NCBI RefSeq assembly: GCF_032144095.1
Contig: NZ_JAVSNJ010000016.1
Span: 1-59,669 of the forward strand
Reading direction: 5' to 3'
Source: Sphaerochaeta sp032144095
GTDB taxonomy: Bacteria > Spirochaetota > Spirochaetia > Sphaerochaetales > Sphaerochaetaceae
Length of the DNA: 59,669 bases
Positions 51,658 to 59,669 of this stretch are shown in pieces. The notes under the pieces were generated by a model. The model had not been told where the DNA came from and made no database searches. It saw nothing but the letters and a program-made list of their open reading frames with translations. A program made the translations under genes and the position numbers. The stretch's first letter is position 1. Each line of letters opens with the position of its first letter.

Positions 51658-52452
51658 ATGCATACAAATCTATTCCGTACTCTTCTTCAGGAAAATCGTT
51701 CTTCGATGGGGACACGAATCCTCAGCACCTGGCCTATCATGGTCGAGGCGGTAGGGGCCTCCAAACAATTTGACTATATCGAGTTTGTGGCGGAATATGC
51801 CCCGTTCACCGATGTCGACCTGGAGAATGTGGTACGAGCTGCGGAACTTCACCAGATGTCTTCGATGATAAAGATTGATTTTCAGAACCGGTTCTACGTA
51901 GCGCAACGGGCTCTGGCCGCAGGGTTCCAGAGCATCCTCTTTACCGACCACAAGAGCGCAGAAGAGGTGAGGAAATCGATTGAGGCCATCAGGGCTGACT
52001 CCCCTCAGGATGGAGGACGGTTTGGCAAGCCTACCCGCAGGTTCATCGGCTTTGAGCCCAACCTGAGCCAGATGGAGTACGCCCAGATGCTTCGCGATGT
52101 TGTGGTGGCCGTCATGGTCGAGAAACGACAGGCACTGGATGAGCTTGAGGCGATCTGCTCAGTTGAGGGAGTGGACATGGTACAGTTCGGACCCTCTGAC
52201 TACGCGATGAACAGCGGCTGGAACTTCTCCGAACACAAGGTTGAGGTAAGGGACGCCGAAAAGCGGATGATCGAGATAGCCCTTTCCAGGGGAGTGCAGC
52301 CCCGGTGTGAGATCAACACTGCCCAGGAGGCACAGCCCTATATGGCCTTGGGTGTGAAGCACTTCTGCCTTGGTGATGAGCTGAGGAACAATATGGTCTA
52401 CTGGAACAAGGAGGGCAAGGCCCTGAGGGATATTGTGGTTCAAAAGGGGTAA
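51658..52452 (+). CDS. HpcH/HpaI-type aldolase (2-keto-3-deoxy-acid aldolase family)
   Basis: A 264-residue class II aldolase-like TIM-barrel enzyme. The family pattern is visible: FDYIEFVAEYAPF near residue 40, VMVEKRQALDELEAI with the metal-binding Glu, and GVDMVQFGPSDYAMNSG with the metal-binding Asp. Relatives cleave 2-keto-3-deoxy sugar acids to pyruvate or a hydroxypyruvate and an aldehyde. AAGGAG lies seven bases before the ATG. The substrate is unknown; its place beside the mannosidase suggests sugar-acid breakdown, but it could serve another pathway. It is long for the family because of an insert around residues 110-130. Confidence 0.8.
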   Translation: MHTNLFRTLLQENRSSMGTRILSTWPIMVEAVGASKQFDYIEFVAEYAPFTDVDLENVVRAAELHQMSSMIKIDFQNRFYVAQRALAAGFQSILFTDHKSAEEVRKSIEAIRADSPQDGGRFGKPTRRFIGFEPNLSQMEYAQMLRDVVVAVMVEKRQALDELEAICSVEGVDMVQFGPSDYAMNSGWNFSEHKVEVRDAEKRMIEIALSRGVQPRCEINTAQEAQPYMALGVKHFCLGDELRNNMVYWNKEGKALRDIVVQKG

Positions 52453-52494
52453 AATCCTTTCCTTGCCAGTGCAGGGCCACACTCTTTGGACAGA

Positions 52495-52523
52495 ACAGCG
52501 GCCTCCGGTTAGGAGGCCGCTGT
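52495..52523. terminator. perfect 12-bp hairpin between convergent genes
   Basis: ACAGCGGCCTCC (52495-52506) pairs with GGAGGCCGCTGT (52512-52523) around a five-base loop. It lies between the aldolase (plus) and the secreted protein (minus). Neither side has a clear U tract, so it may work in both directions as a transcript end. Confidence 0.6.
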
Positions 52524-52558
52524 AAAGATAAACAATCGCTAGATTTGTAATCTTTTCA

Positions 52559-53083
52559 TCAGGTAGCTGTGAAGGTGAAGGTTACGGTTCCCGAATACGA
52601 GCCCGATACTGCAGAATCAAAGGTTGTTGCATCGACGGAGAGGGAGATCGCATGTGATTGCGCCTGGAGGGTTCCAAGGGAGGCGACGGTGAGGACAGTC
52701 ACCGCAGTAGGGTCAGTAGCACCACCGGTGGTAAGGTCTACGCTGTTTACCCCAACGGTATAATCGATATAGGAATCAACTGAACTTACGGTACTCTTCA
52801 TAGCCGAGGCTCCCATCGTTACCGTATAGCCGGTTCTCTTGTTGGAGAGAGTTGTCAGATATGCAGCAAATGTCTGGTCCCCGCTGGTTGATATCGGAAG
52901 TTCTTCGAAATCGGTAAGGGCATTGTATGCGGCTACAGTATGGGTGGAAAGTGCTGCTGTCGTAATTTTCATAAGCCCGATCTCATCAATGGTAGTGGTG
53001 ACAGTAAAGTTGTCAGATACTGCAAAGATGGATGTGCTGGCAAGTAGTAGTACCAAAAGTACTGCGATGGTTGTCTTTTTCAT
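52559..53083 (-). CDS. small secreted or surface protein, Thr/Ser-rich, all-beta
   Basis: A 174-residue protein with a clear signal peptide (KKTTIAVLLVLLLASTSIFA) and no lipobox. The mature protein is almost free of charged residues, very rich in threonine, serine, alanine and valine, contains no cysteine and ends SGSYSGTVTFTFTAT, like the last strand of immunoglobulin-like or fimbrial-type beta sandwiches. AAGGAG sits seven bases before the ATG. It is a single-gene unit with an AT-rich upstream region. Function unknown; a surface adhesin or coat protein is possible. Confidence 0.65.
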   Translation of the reverse strand: MKKTTIAVLLVLLLASTSIFAVSDNFTVTTTIDEIGLMKITTAALSTHTVAAYNALTDFEELPISTSGDQTFAAYLTTLSNKRTGYTVTMGASAMKSTVSSVDSYIDYTVGVNSVDLTTGGATDPTAVTVLTVASLGTLQAQSHAISLSVDATTFDSAVSGSYSGTVTFTFTAT

Positions 53084-53471
53084 TGATGGTCTCCTTCAGG
53101 AGCAATGCCCCTAACACATACCCAAGTTTCTTTCTCTTAAGTACACTACTATAGTAGGGATTAGATGCCTCATATGTCAATAGCTAGATATATTATTTGA
53201 TAGAAATATTTTATTATTAAATAAACAGTTTTTAAATACATATAGAATATCTATTTAATGATAAACAATACGATTTAACCTTGTGACAGGTGAATATGCC
53301 AGTGCCCTGACTATATCCTAGTAAAAATAATATTTCTGGTTGCGTATATTGGTGAACCATACAATGTATTGGCTCATAGCCTCTCTATAGATACTCTCAG
53401 ATATCGTATTTGCCTTGTATCATTTGACTGTCGCACCCTATAGGAAACCAAGGTGGGAAGATGACACAAGA
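53084..53471. other. AT-rich non-coding stretch
   Basis: About 390 bases between the secreted protein and the phosphofructokinase with no supported ORF. The part 53150-53290 is strongly AT-rich and stands out from the surrounding GC-balanced DNA; it presumably holds the promoter of the secreted-protein gene on the minus strand. I found no tRNA, repeat or mobile-element end in it. Confidence 0.5.
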
Positions 53472-53498
53472 ATGGGCTACCGCATTGCGATAGCCCAT
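53472..53498 (-). terminator. hairpin at the end of the PPi-phosphofructokinase gene
   Basis: ATGGGCTA (53472-53479) pairs with TAGCCCAT (53491-53498), with an inner CGC/GCG pair around a three-base loop. It lies 31 bases after the minus-strand stop; the following T tract on that strand is weak. Confidence 0.6.
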
Positions 53499-53529
53499 CC
53501 ATAGAAGAAGCTACGATCAGATCTGGTTG

Positions 53530-55191
53530 TTACTTTGCAGCCTGTTCCAAGGCAAGGGTGCGGGTTGTCTGGTCACACACTTGGGTTGGGCCGAAGTACT
53601 GCACAGCTCCTGGATAGACGAAACAGGTCTCTCGTGCCCACTTTTGGCGATGTTCGGCAAAATACTTGAAAGGTGCACCGTCAAGTTCGACCAAAGCCTT
53701 CTTGATGACAGGCTTCATTGAGCCGTGGCGCTGCTCGAGGTTCATCATCATCGTTATGGGGATTCCTCCTGCCTGCCACTTGTCAGCGGGGAGTGAGAGG
53801 TTGGTAACCGAGGAGATGTAGCCGGTAAGGTCTCCTCCGATGAGCATGAATGCGTTGTAGCCAAGGCTATAGCAGTAGTCTGCATCAAAGTTGGTGGGGA
53901 ATGCACATCTGCCCTCATAGCCGAAGAAGTGGGTCATGGTGCTGAACTTCCCAGAATAGGTCCCTTCTGACTTCATCTTCTTCAGGCGGGCATCGACCAT
54001 CGAGGCGAGCAGCTTGTCGGTCTCGATCCTTGAGACCTGGACGTTCCCATGAGGGTCCCTGTCCATGAGCAGCTGTTTCTTGATGTCGCTTGGGAGGATG
54101 GAGAATACGTTGCGGCTCGCTTGGGAGAGCCTTTCAGAAACAAAGGTGATTCGCTCTGAGCTGTCGTTGCAGGCTGAGAAGGCGACGATATCCTTGGCAA
54201 GGAGGTTGTTGATCTCCTCAATGAGGTACTTAATCTCGGGGATGAACTCGACAAGCCCTTCTGGGATGAGCACGACACCGAAGTTGTTGCCATCCTCGGC
54301 CCTTGCGGCAACGGCATCAGCGATGTAGTTGACGATGCTGGTCAGCGACTGCTTGTTCGCCTCAACCTCTTCGCTTATGAGGCAGATGTTGGGCTGGGTC
54401 TCCAGGGCGCATTCGAGGGCGATGTGGCTGGCGCTGCGTCCCATAAGCTTGATGAAGTGCCAGTATTTCTTTGCACTGTTGGCATCACGCTCGATGTTGC
54501 CGATGAGCTCGCTGTATGTCTTGGTTGCGGTATCGAACCCGAAGGAGATCTCGATGGATTCGTTTTTCAGGTCGCCGTCAATGGTCTTGGGACACCCAAT
54601 GACCTGGATGCCATGGTCATGCTGCTTGAAGTACTCTGCAAGGACAGCTGCGTTGGTGTTTGAGTCATCGCCGCCGATGATGACCAGGGCAGAGACATCA
54701 TGCTGCTTGCAAACCTTGGCACAGATCTCAAACTGCTCTTCGGTCTCTAACTTGGTCCTTCCGCTACCAATGATGTCAAAGCCACCGGTATTGCGGAAAG
54801 GAGCAAGAAATTCCTTGTCGATGAGGATGTAGGAGTCCTCGAGAATGCCACTGGGGCCGCCTTTGAATCCAAGCAGTTGGTTACCGGGATTTGCTGCCTT
54901 GAGGGCATCGAAGAGACCGCTGATGACGTTGTGTCCACCGGGGGCCTGGCCACCGCTGAGGATCACCCCGACATTCCGCCTATCGGAGATCTTCTTGTTC
55001 TTTCCCTTTGCAAAGGAGATGGCGGGAAGGCCGCAGGTATTGGGGAAGAGGGCCTTGATGGCTTCCTTGTCATGGGCTGGGGAGGTCTCTGCTCCTTCTA
55101 TCGGCAGGATTGTCCTGATGTCCTCCCTAAGGATGGATGGAAGTTTTGGCTGGTACTCATAGCGCAGTTTCTGTAGTGGTGATATGTCCAT
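53530..55191 (-). CDS. pfp: diphosphate--fructose-6-phosphate 1-phosphotransferase (long form)
   Basis: PPi-dependent phosphofructokinase of glycolysis, 553 residues, the long form shared by spirochaetes, chlamydiae and plants. The N-terminal VGVILSGGQAPGGHNVI is the phosphate-donor loop; the GGDDSN motif with two Asp residues marks pyrophosphate rather than ATP use; GCPKTIDGDLKN holds the catalytic aspartate, and KLMGRSASHIALECAL the fructose-6-phosphate site. The enzyme can run in both directions. AAGGAG is six bases before the ATG. It is divergent from the second GH2 gene. Confidence 0.95.
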   Translation of the reverse strand: MDISPLQKLRYEYQPKLPSILREDIRTILPIEGAETSPAHDKEAIKALFPNTCGLPAISFAKGKNKKISDRRNVGVILSGGQAPGGHNVISGLFDALKAANPGNQLLGFKGGPSGILEDSYILIDKEFLAPFRNTGGFDIIGSGRTKLETEEQFEICAKVCKQHDVSALVIIGGDDSNTNAAVLAEYFKQHDHGIQVIGCPKTIDGDLKNESIEISFGFDTATKTYSELIGNIERDANSAKKYWHFIKLMGRSASHIALECALETQPNICLISEEVEANKQSLTSIVNYIADAVAARAEDGNNFGVVLIPEGLVEFIPEIKYLIEEINNLLAKDIVAFSACNDSSERITFVSERLSQASRNVFSILPSDIKKQLLMDRDPHGNVQVSRIETDKLLASMVDARLKKMKSEGTYSGKFSTMTHFFGYEGRCAFPTNFDADYCYSLGYNAFMLIGGDLTGYISSVTNLSLPADKWQAGGIPITMMMNLEQRHGSMKPVIKKALVELDGAPFKYFAEHRQKWARETCFVYPGAVQYFGPTQVCDQTTRTLALEQAAK

Positions 55192-55375
55192 GATGGCTCC
55201 TTTCTGTATTGGTTAGTGACCAGTGTAACCATAGAGCAAAACGGGAGTCCGTTTCAAGCGATACCAACCTTTTTGGATGGACAACTTGTACAGAATCTAT
55301 AGTATGCAACACTTTATCACCTTTTTGTTGCACCCTTGCCAGCCATCTGGTATACCAACATGCAGGAGGTTGTGC

Positions 55376-57712
55376 ATGCAAGCAAGAAGTCCTGTACATA
55401 GTGGGTGGCTGTTTTCTCCTGACTACCAGCCAAGCTATCGTGAACCCTCATTTGATGACTCCCTTTGGGAGGTTGTCGACCTCCCCCACACCAACGTGGT
55501 GTTGGACCGTCACTACGTTGATGAGGCCTCCTTCTGTTTTGTCTCGACCTACCGCAAGACCCTCCACATGGCCCTGCCCAAAGGGTATATGGCCACCATA
55601 CGGTTTGAGGGGATCGCTTCCCAGGCGAAGGTCTTTGGTGATGGGGTGCTTCTTCACACCCACAAAGGGGGATATCTCCCCTTTGAGGTTGCATTGGGCA
55701 GCAAAGCTACCATCGCCCTTACTGTGGTGGTGGACAGCAGGGAAGATGGCGGGATCCCCCCCTTTGGAGGTAGCATAGACTACCTTACCTTTGGGGGCAT
55801 CTATCGTGAGGTCTTCCTGCTTGTACATACCGAGCAGAGGATCCTCTCCCTGTTTGTTGAGAGCCACGACAGCGCTTCTGTCCAGTTCAGGGCGGAAGTC
55901 TCCTCTGCAAAGGGGGTAGGGTATGTTGCCCGCATCCTGGATGCGGAGAGGGAGATCGCCCGTATCGAGACTCTGGTGCTTACCCAATCATTCTCCTCTT
56001 GCTTCACCTCCCTCTCCCTTGAGCCTTGGTCCCCGGACAACCCCAAGCTCTACTGGCTTGAACTGGCTCTGGAGGAGGGGCAGGTAAAGAGGGTCCGTTT
56101 TGGATCACGGTCGGCTCGCTTTGCCAAGGATGGCTTCTACCTCAACGGGGAGAGGCTCAAGCTCATCGGACTGAACCGCCACCAGAGCTACCCCTATGTA
56201 GGGTATGCAATGGCCGAAAGCGGTCAGCGTGAGGATGCAATGAGGCTCAAGGAACTGGGAGTGGATATCGTAAGGACCAGCCACTATCCCCAGAGTCCCG
56301 CTTTCCTTGATGCCTGTGACGAGCTTGGCCTGCTTGTGTTTGAAGAGATCCCGGGCTGGCAACACCTCTCGGACGAAGAGGGGTGGCGCGCCCTCTGCCT
56401 GGAAAACGTGAAAGCCATGATAGAGCGGGACTTCAACCATCCCAGCATTGTCCTCTGGGGGGTACGGGTCAACGAAAGCGCTGATGACGATGAGCTCTAT
56501 GCAAAGACCAATGAGCTTGCAAGAAAGCTCGACCCGGGCAGACAGACCGCCGGGGTACGCAACTTCGCCAAGAGTTCCTTTTTGGAGGATGTCTATACCT
56601 ACAACGACTTCTCCCATGACGGGACCAATGCAGGCCTTGCCAAAAAACGAACCATCTGCAATACCGATTACCCCTATCTGGTGACCGAGTTTTGCGGCCA
56701 TATGTTCCCCACCAAACGGTATGACTCCCCCCTCCATCGAGCCCAACATGCCATGAGACACTTTCGTACCCTCGATGCCATGTTTGGTTCGGAGGGGATA
56801 AGCGGGGCCATAGGGTGGTGCATGAACGACTACAACACCCATAGCAACTTCGGCAGCGGCGACCAGGTCTGCTACCACGGGGTGTGTGACCAGAACCGAA
56901 GCGCGAAGCTTGCCGCATACGTATATATGAGCCAGAAGGCTAAAGTCCCAGTGATGGTCGTATCATCGGAACCCAACAACGGGGATTTCCCCAAGGCCAG
57001 CCTGGGACCGCTCTTTGTTGCCACCAACTGCGATGCGGTGAGGGTGACCTATCAGCAGGAGCTTGTGGGCACCTACTACCCTGACCGCAAGGGCTTTCCC
57101 AACCTTCCCCATCCCCCTGTTATGCTCACTGACCTGATAGGAAAGCGGCTTGAAAAAGAGACCTACCTCTCCAGCAGGGATAGAAACGGGCTTAGGAAAC
57201 TCCTCAACAAGGTGGGGAGCCAGGCAGGGGCCCTTACCTTGGTTGACAAGTTGCGTATGGGCTGGTTCCTTACCAGGTACCATCTCAAACGAAGTGATGC
57301 CGTCGGTCTTTTTTCCACCTATGTGGGCAATTGGGGCAAGGAGGCTTCTGTCTGGCACTTTGAGGGTCTTGTCGCCGGTGAGGTGGTATGTACCGAGACC
57401 TACGGAGAGAGCAAACAACCCTATCTGAGTGTAGAGTGCCGCTCACCCATCCTAGAGGAAAAGGAGACCTACGCAGTAGCCTGGATCAATGTTACCGTAA
57501 GGAAGAAGGGGATGACCCTGCCTCTTCCCTACGCCCATGAGCCCTTTACCGTCTCCCTCGATGGGCCTCTGAAGCTCATTTCCCCCTCTGTGGGGGTATG
57601 TGAAGGGGGGAGTGCTGTTGTCCTTGCTCGTACAATAGGGGTACAAGGGAGGGCAACCGTAACGATTTGCAGCGCCTTGGGTGACACGAGCCTCGATTTT
57701 ACGATAACCTAA
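55376..57712 (+). CDS. glycoside hydrolase family 2 enzyme (beta-galactosidase-like)
   Basis: A 778-residue GH2 enzyme with no signal peptide. The sugar-binding domain has SFDDSLWEVVDLPHTN and TFGGIYREVFL; the barrel has GLNRHQSYPYVGYAM, VDIVRTSHYPQSPAFLDACDELG (two parts), the acid/base Glu in VRVNESADD and the likely nucleophile Glu in YLVTEFCGH. The C-terminal part has GVCDQNRSAKLAAYVY, as in DUF4982-bearing beta-galactosidases. Activity may be galactosidase, glucuronidase or another GH2 specificity. ATG at 55376 has AGGAGG six bases upstream; an open extension to 55277 lacks similarity. Confidence 0.85.
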   Translation: MQARSPVHSGWLFSPDYQPSYREPSFDDSLWEVVDLPHTNVVLDRHYVDEASFCFVSTYRKTLHMALPKGYMATIRFEGIASQAKVFGDGVLLHTHKGGYLPFEVALGSKATIALTVVVDSREDGGIPPFGGSIDYLTFGGIYREVFLLVHTEQRILSLFVESHDSASVQFRAEVSSAKGVGYVARILDAEREIARIETLVLTQSFSSCFTSLSLEPWSPDNPKLYWLELALEEGQVKRVRFGSRSARFAKDGFYLNGERLKLIGLNRHQSYPYVGYAMAESGQREDAMRLKELGVDIVRTSHYPQSPAFLDACDELGLLVFEEIPGWQHLSDEEGWRALCLENVKAMIERDFNHPSIVLWGVRVNESADDDELYAKTNELARKLDPGRQTAGVRNFAKSSFLEDVYTYNDFSHDGTNAGLAKKRTICNTDYPYLVTEFCGHMFPTKRYDSPLHRAQHAMRHFRTLDAMFGSEGISGAIGWCMNDYNTHSNFGSGDQVCYHGVCDQNRSAKLAAYVYMSQKAKVPVMVVSSEPNNGDFPKASLGPLFVATNCDAVRVTYQQELVGTYYPDRKGFPNLPHPPVMLTDLIGKRLEKETYLSSRDRNGLRKLLNKVGSQAGALTLVDKLRMGWFLTRYHLKRSDAVGLFSTYVGNWGKEASVWHFEGLVAGEVVCTETYGESKQPYLSVECRSPILEEKETYAVAWINVTVRKKGMTLPLPYAHEPFTVSLDGPLKLISPSVGVCEGGSAVVLARTIGVQGRATVTICSALGDTSLDFTIT

Positions 57713-57715
57713 GGC

Positions 57716-58249
57716 ATGTTTACCCTCTATGTTGACGCAGACTCCTGTCCAAAGAACCTTCGCACCATCTTGTTGAGGTGCATTGTCAAGAACAACTATG
57801 CCGCCTTCTTTGTTGCTGACCGTCCCTTGAAGGATGTGCAGACCGCCTATGAAGAGCATACGGTGCAACTGCGCAAGCAGGCAGAGCAGAATGGCGTTGA
57901 GGATGTGCGTTCGGTAAAAAGCCAGATTGTGAGTGTGGTTGTCGAGGCGGATATGGACAGTGCCGACAACTGGATCGTCGAGCATGCAACACCTCCCTGC
58001 CTGGCAATTACCCATGACATCCCTCTTGCAGCACGTCTGATCGAGAAGGGCATTCCCGTCATCGATGACAGGGGAGGTGTCTTTACCCCCGAGAACATGG
58101 CCCAGCGGCTTTCCATACGGAACGCCATGAAGGAGTTCCGTGAGATGGGTATCTTTAGCGAAAAGCACAAGAGCATGGGCCCGAAGGAGACCAAGGCCTT
58201 CTCGGATACCCTCAATGCCATGCTGCACAAGCTGACGGTGAAGCAATAG
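57716..58249 (+). CDS. YaiI/YqxD family protein (UPF0178, DUF188)
   Basis: A 177-residue member of the UPF0178 family. It shows LYVDADSCPKNLRTILLR at the N-terminus, DSADNWIVEHATPPCLAITHDIPLAARLI in the middle and GVFTPENMAQRLSIRN toward the end, all family landmarks. The fold is PIN-like and the aspartates (D7, D9 and the central DSAD) could bind metal, so a nuclease role has been suggested but not shown. It starts three bases after the GH2 stop and is probably co-transcribed. Confidence 0.9.
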   Translation: MFTLYVDADSCPKNLRTILLRCIVKNNYAAFFVADRPLKDVQTAYEEHTVQLRKQAEQNGVEDVRSVKSQIVSVVVEADMDSADNWIVEHATPPCLAITHDIPLAARLIEKGIPVIDDRGGVFTPENMAQRLSIRNAMKEFREMGIFSEKHKSMGPKETKAFSDTLNAMLHKLTVKQ

Positions 58250-58274
58250 GTATTCTGTTGCTTCTTTTCCAGTG

Positions 58275-58841
58275 ATGCGAAAAAAAGCCATTGTACTCTA
58301 CAAACATGAAGAGGATCTCTCGTTTATGCTAGGCAAGGTCTCTCCCTTGCCCTGGTTGAGTTGCCATGCCCATCGCCTGCAAAGGTTGGCCCTCCCTGAG
58401 GAGTGCCACCTCCTGATCGGTCGGGTAGGGGACCTGCCTTCCCTGCTTAGGTTGAAGCGCCTGGTAGGGGGCTACCAGGAGATCCCCTTGGTGGCATTCA
58501 CCCCTGAATCCCAGTTTCCCATCCTCAGGATGATGGACAGCCATACCTGCAGGATCGTGGAGGAGGGGATAGAGCCTCGGCTTCTTGGTGAGGCCATCCT
58601 CTCCCTGACCCAGGAAAAACGGACTGAGTGCAGGGAGGATCCCCCCTGCTCCCTTACCCTCAGGGAGAGGCAGGTTGTTGCCCTGCTGCTCAGTGGGGAG
58701 GACAACAAGGAGATAGCGAGCAAGCTTGGCATAAAGCTGTCGACGGTCTATGCCCACAAGAAAAACCTGTTTCTCAAGACGGGGATGCACTCCACCAGCC
58801 AGTTATTGGTATGGGCCATGCTCAAGGAGTTTGCTCCTTAG
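58275..58841 (+). CDS. LuxR-type DNA-binding regulator with a degenerate receiver-like N-terminus
   Basis: A 188-residue protein. Residues 125-185 are a LuxR/GerE helix-turn-helix: LTLRERQVVALLLSGEDNKEIASKLGIKLSTVYAHKKNLFLK contains the usual LT.RE..V..L...G..n.eIA..L..s..TV..H, here spread over positions 128-170. The N-terminal 110 residues have the strand-helix spacing of a receiver domain but no phospho-acceptor aspartate is evident. ATG 58275 is chosen over the adjacent GTG 58272; neither has a good ribosome binding site. It follows the YaiI-like gene by 25 bases. Target genes are unknown. Confidence 0.75.
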   Translation: MRKKAIVLYKHEEDLSFMLGKVSPLPWLSCHAHRLQRLALPEECHLLIGRVGDLPSLLRLKRLVGGYQEIPLVAFTPESQFPILRMMDSHTCRIVEEGIEPRLLGEAILSLTQEKRTECREDPPCSLTLRERQVVALLLSGEDNKEIASKLGIKLSTVYAHKKNLFLKTGMHSTSQLLVWAMLKEFAP

Positions 58842-58936
58842 GGTACAGATGGAAGTTGGATATGTTTTTGATTGTTTGTTTTGGCGATATAGTTGTTGAA
58901 AAACATTAAGTTTACTGGTATTGTTCAGTTATAACC

Positions 58937-58952
58937 ATTGTTTTAAACCAAT
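58937..58952. promoter_or_regulatory. near-palindrome before the AAA ATPase gene
   Basis: ATTGTTTTAAACCAAT is a palindrome apart from one pair of positions and lies 23 bases before the start codon in an AT-rich gap. It could be an operator for the ATPase gene, but base composition alone makes such matches common. Confidence 0.25.
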
Positions 58953-58974
58953 ATTCGTTTAAAAAGGTATAATT

Positions 58975-59669
58975 ATGATCTTACAATACTCAGTCAGAAA
59001 TTATAAGGTATTCAAGGATACCGCTACTATTAGCTTCATTGCCTCAAACTATGACAAGACGACTCTTGAATCAGAGAATGTCCATTCCATCGAAGAAAAA
59101 AAACTCCGTATCCTGACTTCTGCAGTTGTCTATGGAGCGAATGCATCGGGCAAGACAAAACTATTTGAATCGTTGGATTTTTTTAGGCGCTTTGTCATAA
59201 ATTCATCAAAAGATGGGCAGCAGGGGAAATTAATCGAGACCCAACCTTTCCTCCTGTCAGAGACTACCGAGCATGAACCGAGTGAATTTGAAATCGTATT
59301 CCTCCATCATGGAGCTGTATATAGGTATGGTTTTGAAGCCACGAAAGAAAAAGTCCTGGCAGAGTGGCTTTTCTATAAGCCAGAGTCGTATGAGTTTCAG
59401 GTTTTTTATCGTGATACGGTTTCCTCTACGTTTGAGAGCCATGCTCGACACTTCAAGAAAGGAGCCATGCTGCATAAGGAAAATATGGTACGCCCCAATG
59501 CCCTCATGCTCTCAGTTGCTGCTCAATTCAACGATGAGATTTGTACAGATGTGGTCAATTGGTTTATGCATAAGTGCAAGGTTCTCTCAAGCATTAGGGA
59601 GGATGGCTACAAGGGATATACGATGAAGAGGATTAACCAGCAAAACTGCCATGATACAATGATGAACCT
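58975..59669 (+). CDS. AAA ATPase of the AAA_15/RloA-like kind, cut by the window end
   Basis: A frame open from ATG 58975 to the last base (231 codons and two bases) with no stop. It begins MILQYSVRNYKVFKDTATIS, the typical opening of OLD/AAA_15-type ATPases ('l..f.v.Nyrsf.d...i..'), and has Walker A GANASGKTKLFESL at about residues 54-67. The region after it, with SEFEIVFLHHGAVYRYGFE, also fits. Walker B would lie beyond the window. AAAGG stands eight bases before the start. Base composition is visibly more AT-rich than in the genes before it, in line with horizontal transfer. Relatives are found with RloB or nuclease partners in phage-defence loci. Confidence 0.75.
   Translation, partial: MILQYSVRNYKVFKDTATISFIASNYDKTTLESENVHSIEEKKLRILTSAVVYGANASGKTKLFESLDFFRRFVINSSKDGQQGKLIETQPFLLSETTEHEPSEFEIVFLHHGAVYRYGFEATKEKVLAEWLFYKPESYEFQVFYRDTVSSTFESHARHFKKGAMLHKENMVRPNALMLSVAAQFNDEICTDVVNWFMHKCKVLSSIREDGYKGYTMKRINQQNCHDTMMN

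Noticed and set aside
53084..53529. tRNA, CRISPR or IS element in the AT-rich gap
   Set aside because: No cloverleaf, regularly spaced repeats, terminal inverted repeats or transposase fragment could be seen.

Overview
The window looks like chromosomal DNA from a spirochaete, most likely a free-living Sphaerochaeta-like member of the phylum. The pointers are a type-2 (archaeal/spirochaete style) cytidylate kinase, a short omega subunit, a long PPi-dependent phosphofructokinase, several signal-peptide beta-barrel proteins of spirochaete type, and many sugar genes. This placement is inferred from gene content. No rRNA, tRNA, CRISPR array or insertion sequence was found. Coding density is very high: many genes overlap by 1-30 bases, and five convergent pairs meet with almost no gap.

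Layout. 1-4.7 kb: adenine deaminase, then a convergent metal/siderophore-type ABC importer. 4.9-9.6 kb: proA-proB, then a glycosyltransferase-like protein, a cell-wall amidase and a GyrI-like protein. 9.6-13.7 kb (minus): trmL-proC-serS-pncB. 13.8-15.8 kb: uppP and an MFS transporter. 15.8-19.6 kb (minus): murE-ddl-dinB. 19.8-25.8 kb (plus): a beta-barrel protein, a 58-residue zinc-ribbon gene with its own promoter and terminator, murC-yicC-cmk, a small envelope protein, and rpoZ overlapping miaA. 25.7-34.1 kb (minus): a large histidine kinase with a C-terminal acyltransferase domain, folC, rqcH, a MEMO-like protein and a one-TM protein.

34.1-35.7 kb (plus): a membrane methyltransferase-like protein and a REC-HD-GYP regulator, divergent from the kinase. 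35.7-40.3 kb: a minus operon of a siroheme-type reductase and a second metal/corrinoid-type ABC importer, with a divergent LysR regulator. 40.4-42.4 kb: an acyl-CoA synthetase and YhbY. 42.6-52.5 kb: a sugar locus with GH20 hexosaminidase, ROK regulator, two ABC permeases, sugar-binding protein, GH2 beta-mannosidase and an HpcH/HpaI-type aldolase. 52.6-58.8 kb: a secreted protein, an AT-rich gap, PPi-phosphofructokinase, a second GH2 enzyme, a YaiI-type protein and a LuxR regulator. The window ends inside an AT-rich AAA ATPase of the kind seen in phage-defence loci.

How the parts fit. The sugar locus appears to be one regulon: the ROK gene and the binding-protein gene carry nearly identical promoters with the same palindrome three bases after the -10 box. 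The two metal-type ABC loci share a 12-base element just before their first ribosome binding sites. The most unusual object is the histidine kinase (30936-34067), whose C-terminal domain resembles N-acyl amino acid / acyl-homoserine lactone synthases. It faces a membrane methyltransferase-like gene and a c-di-GMP phosphodiesterase-type regulator, which suggests an undescribed signalling unit.
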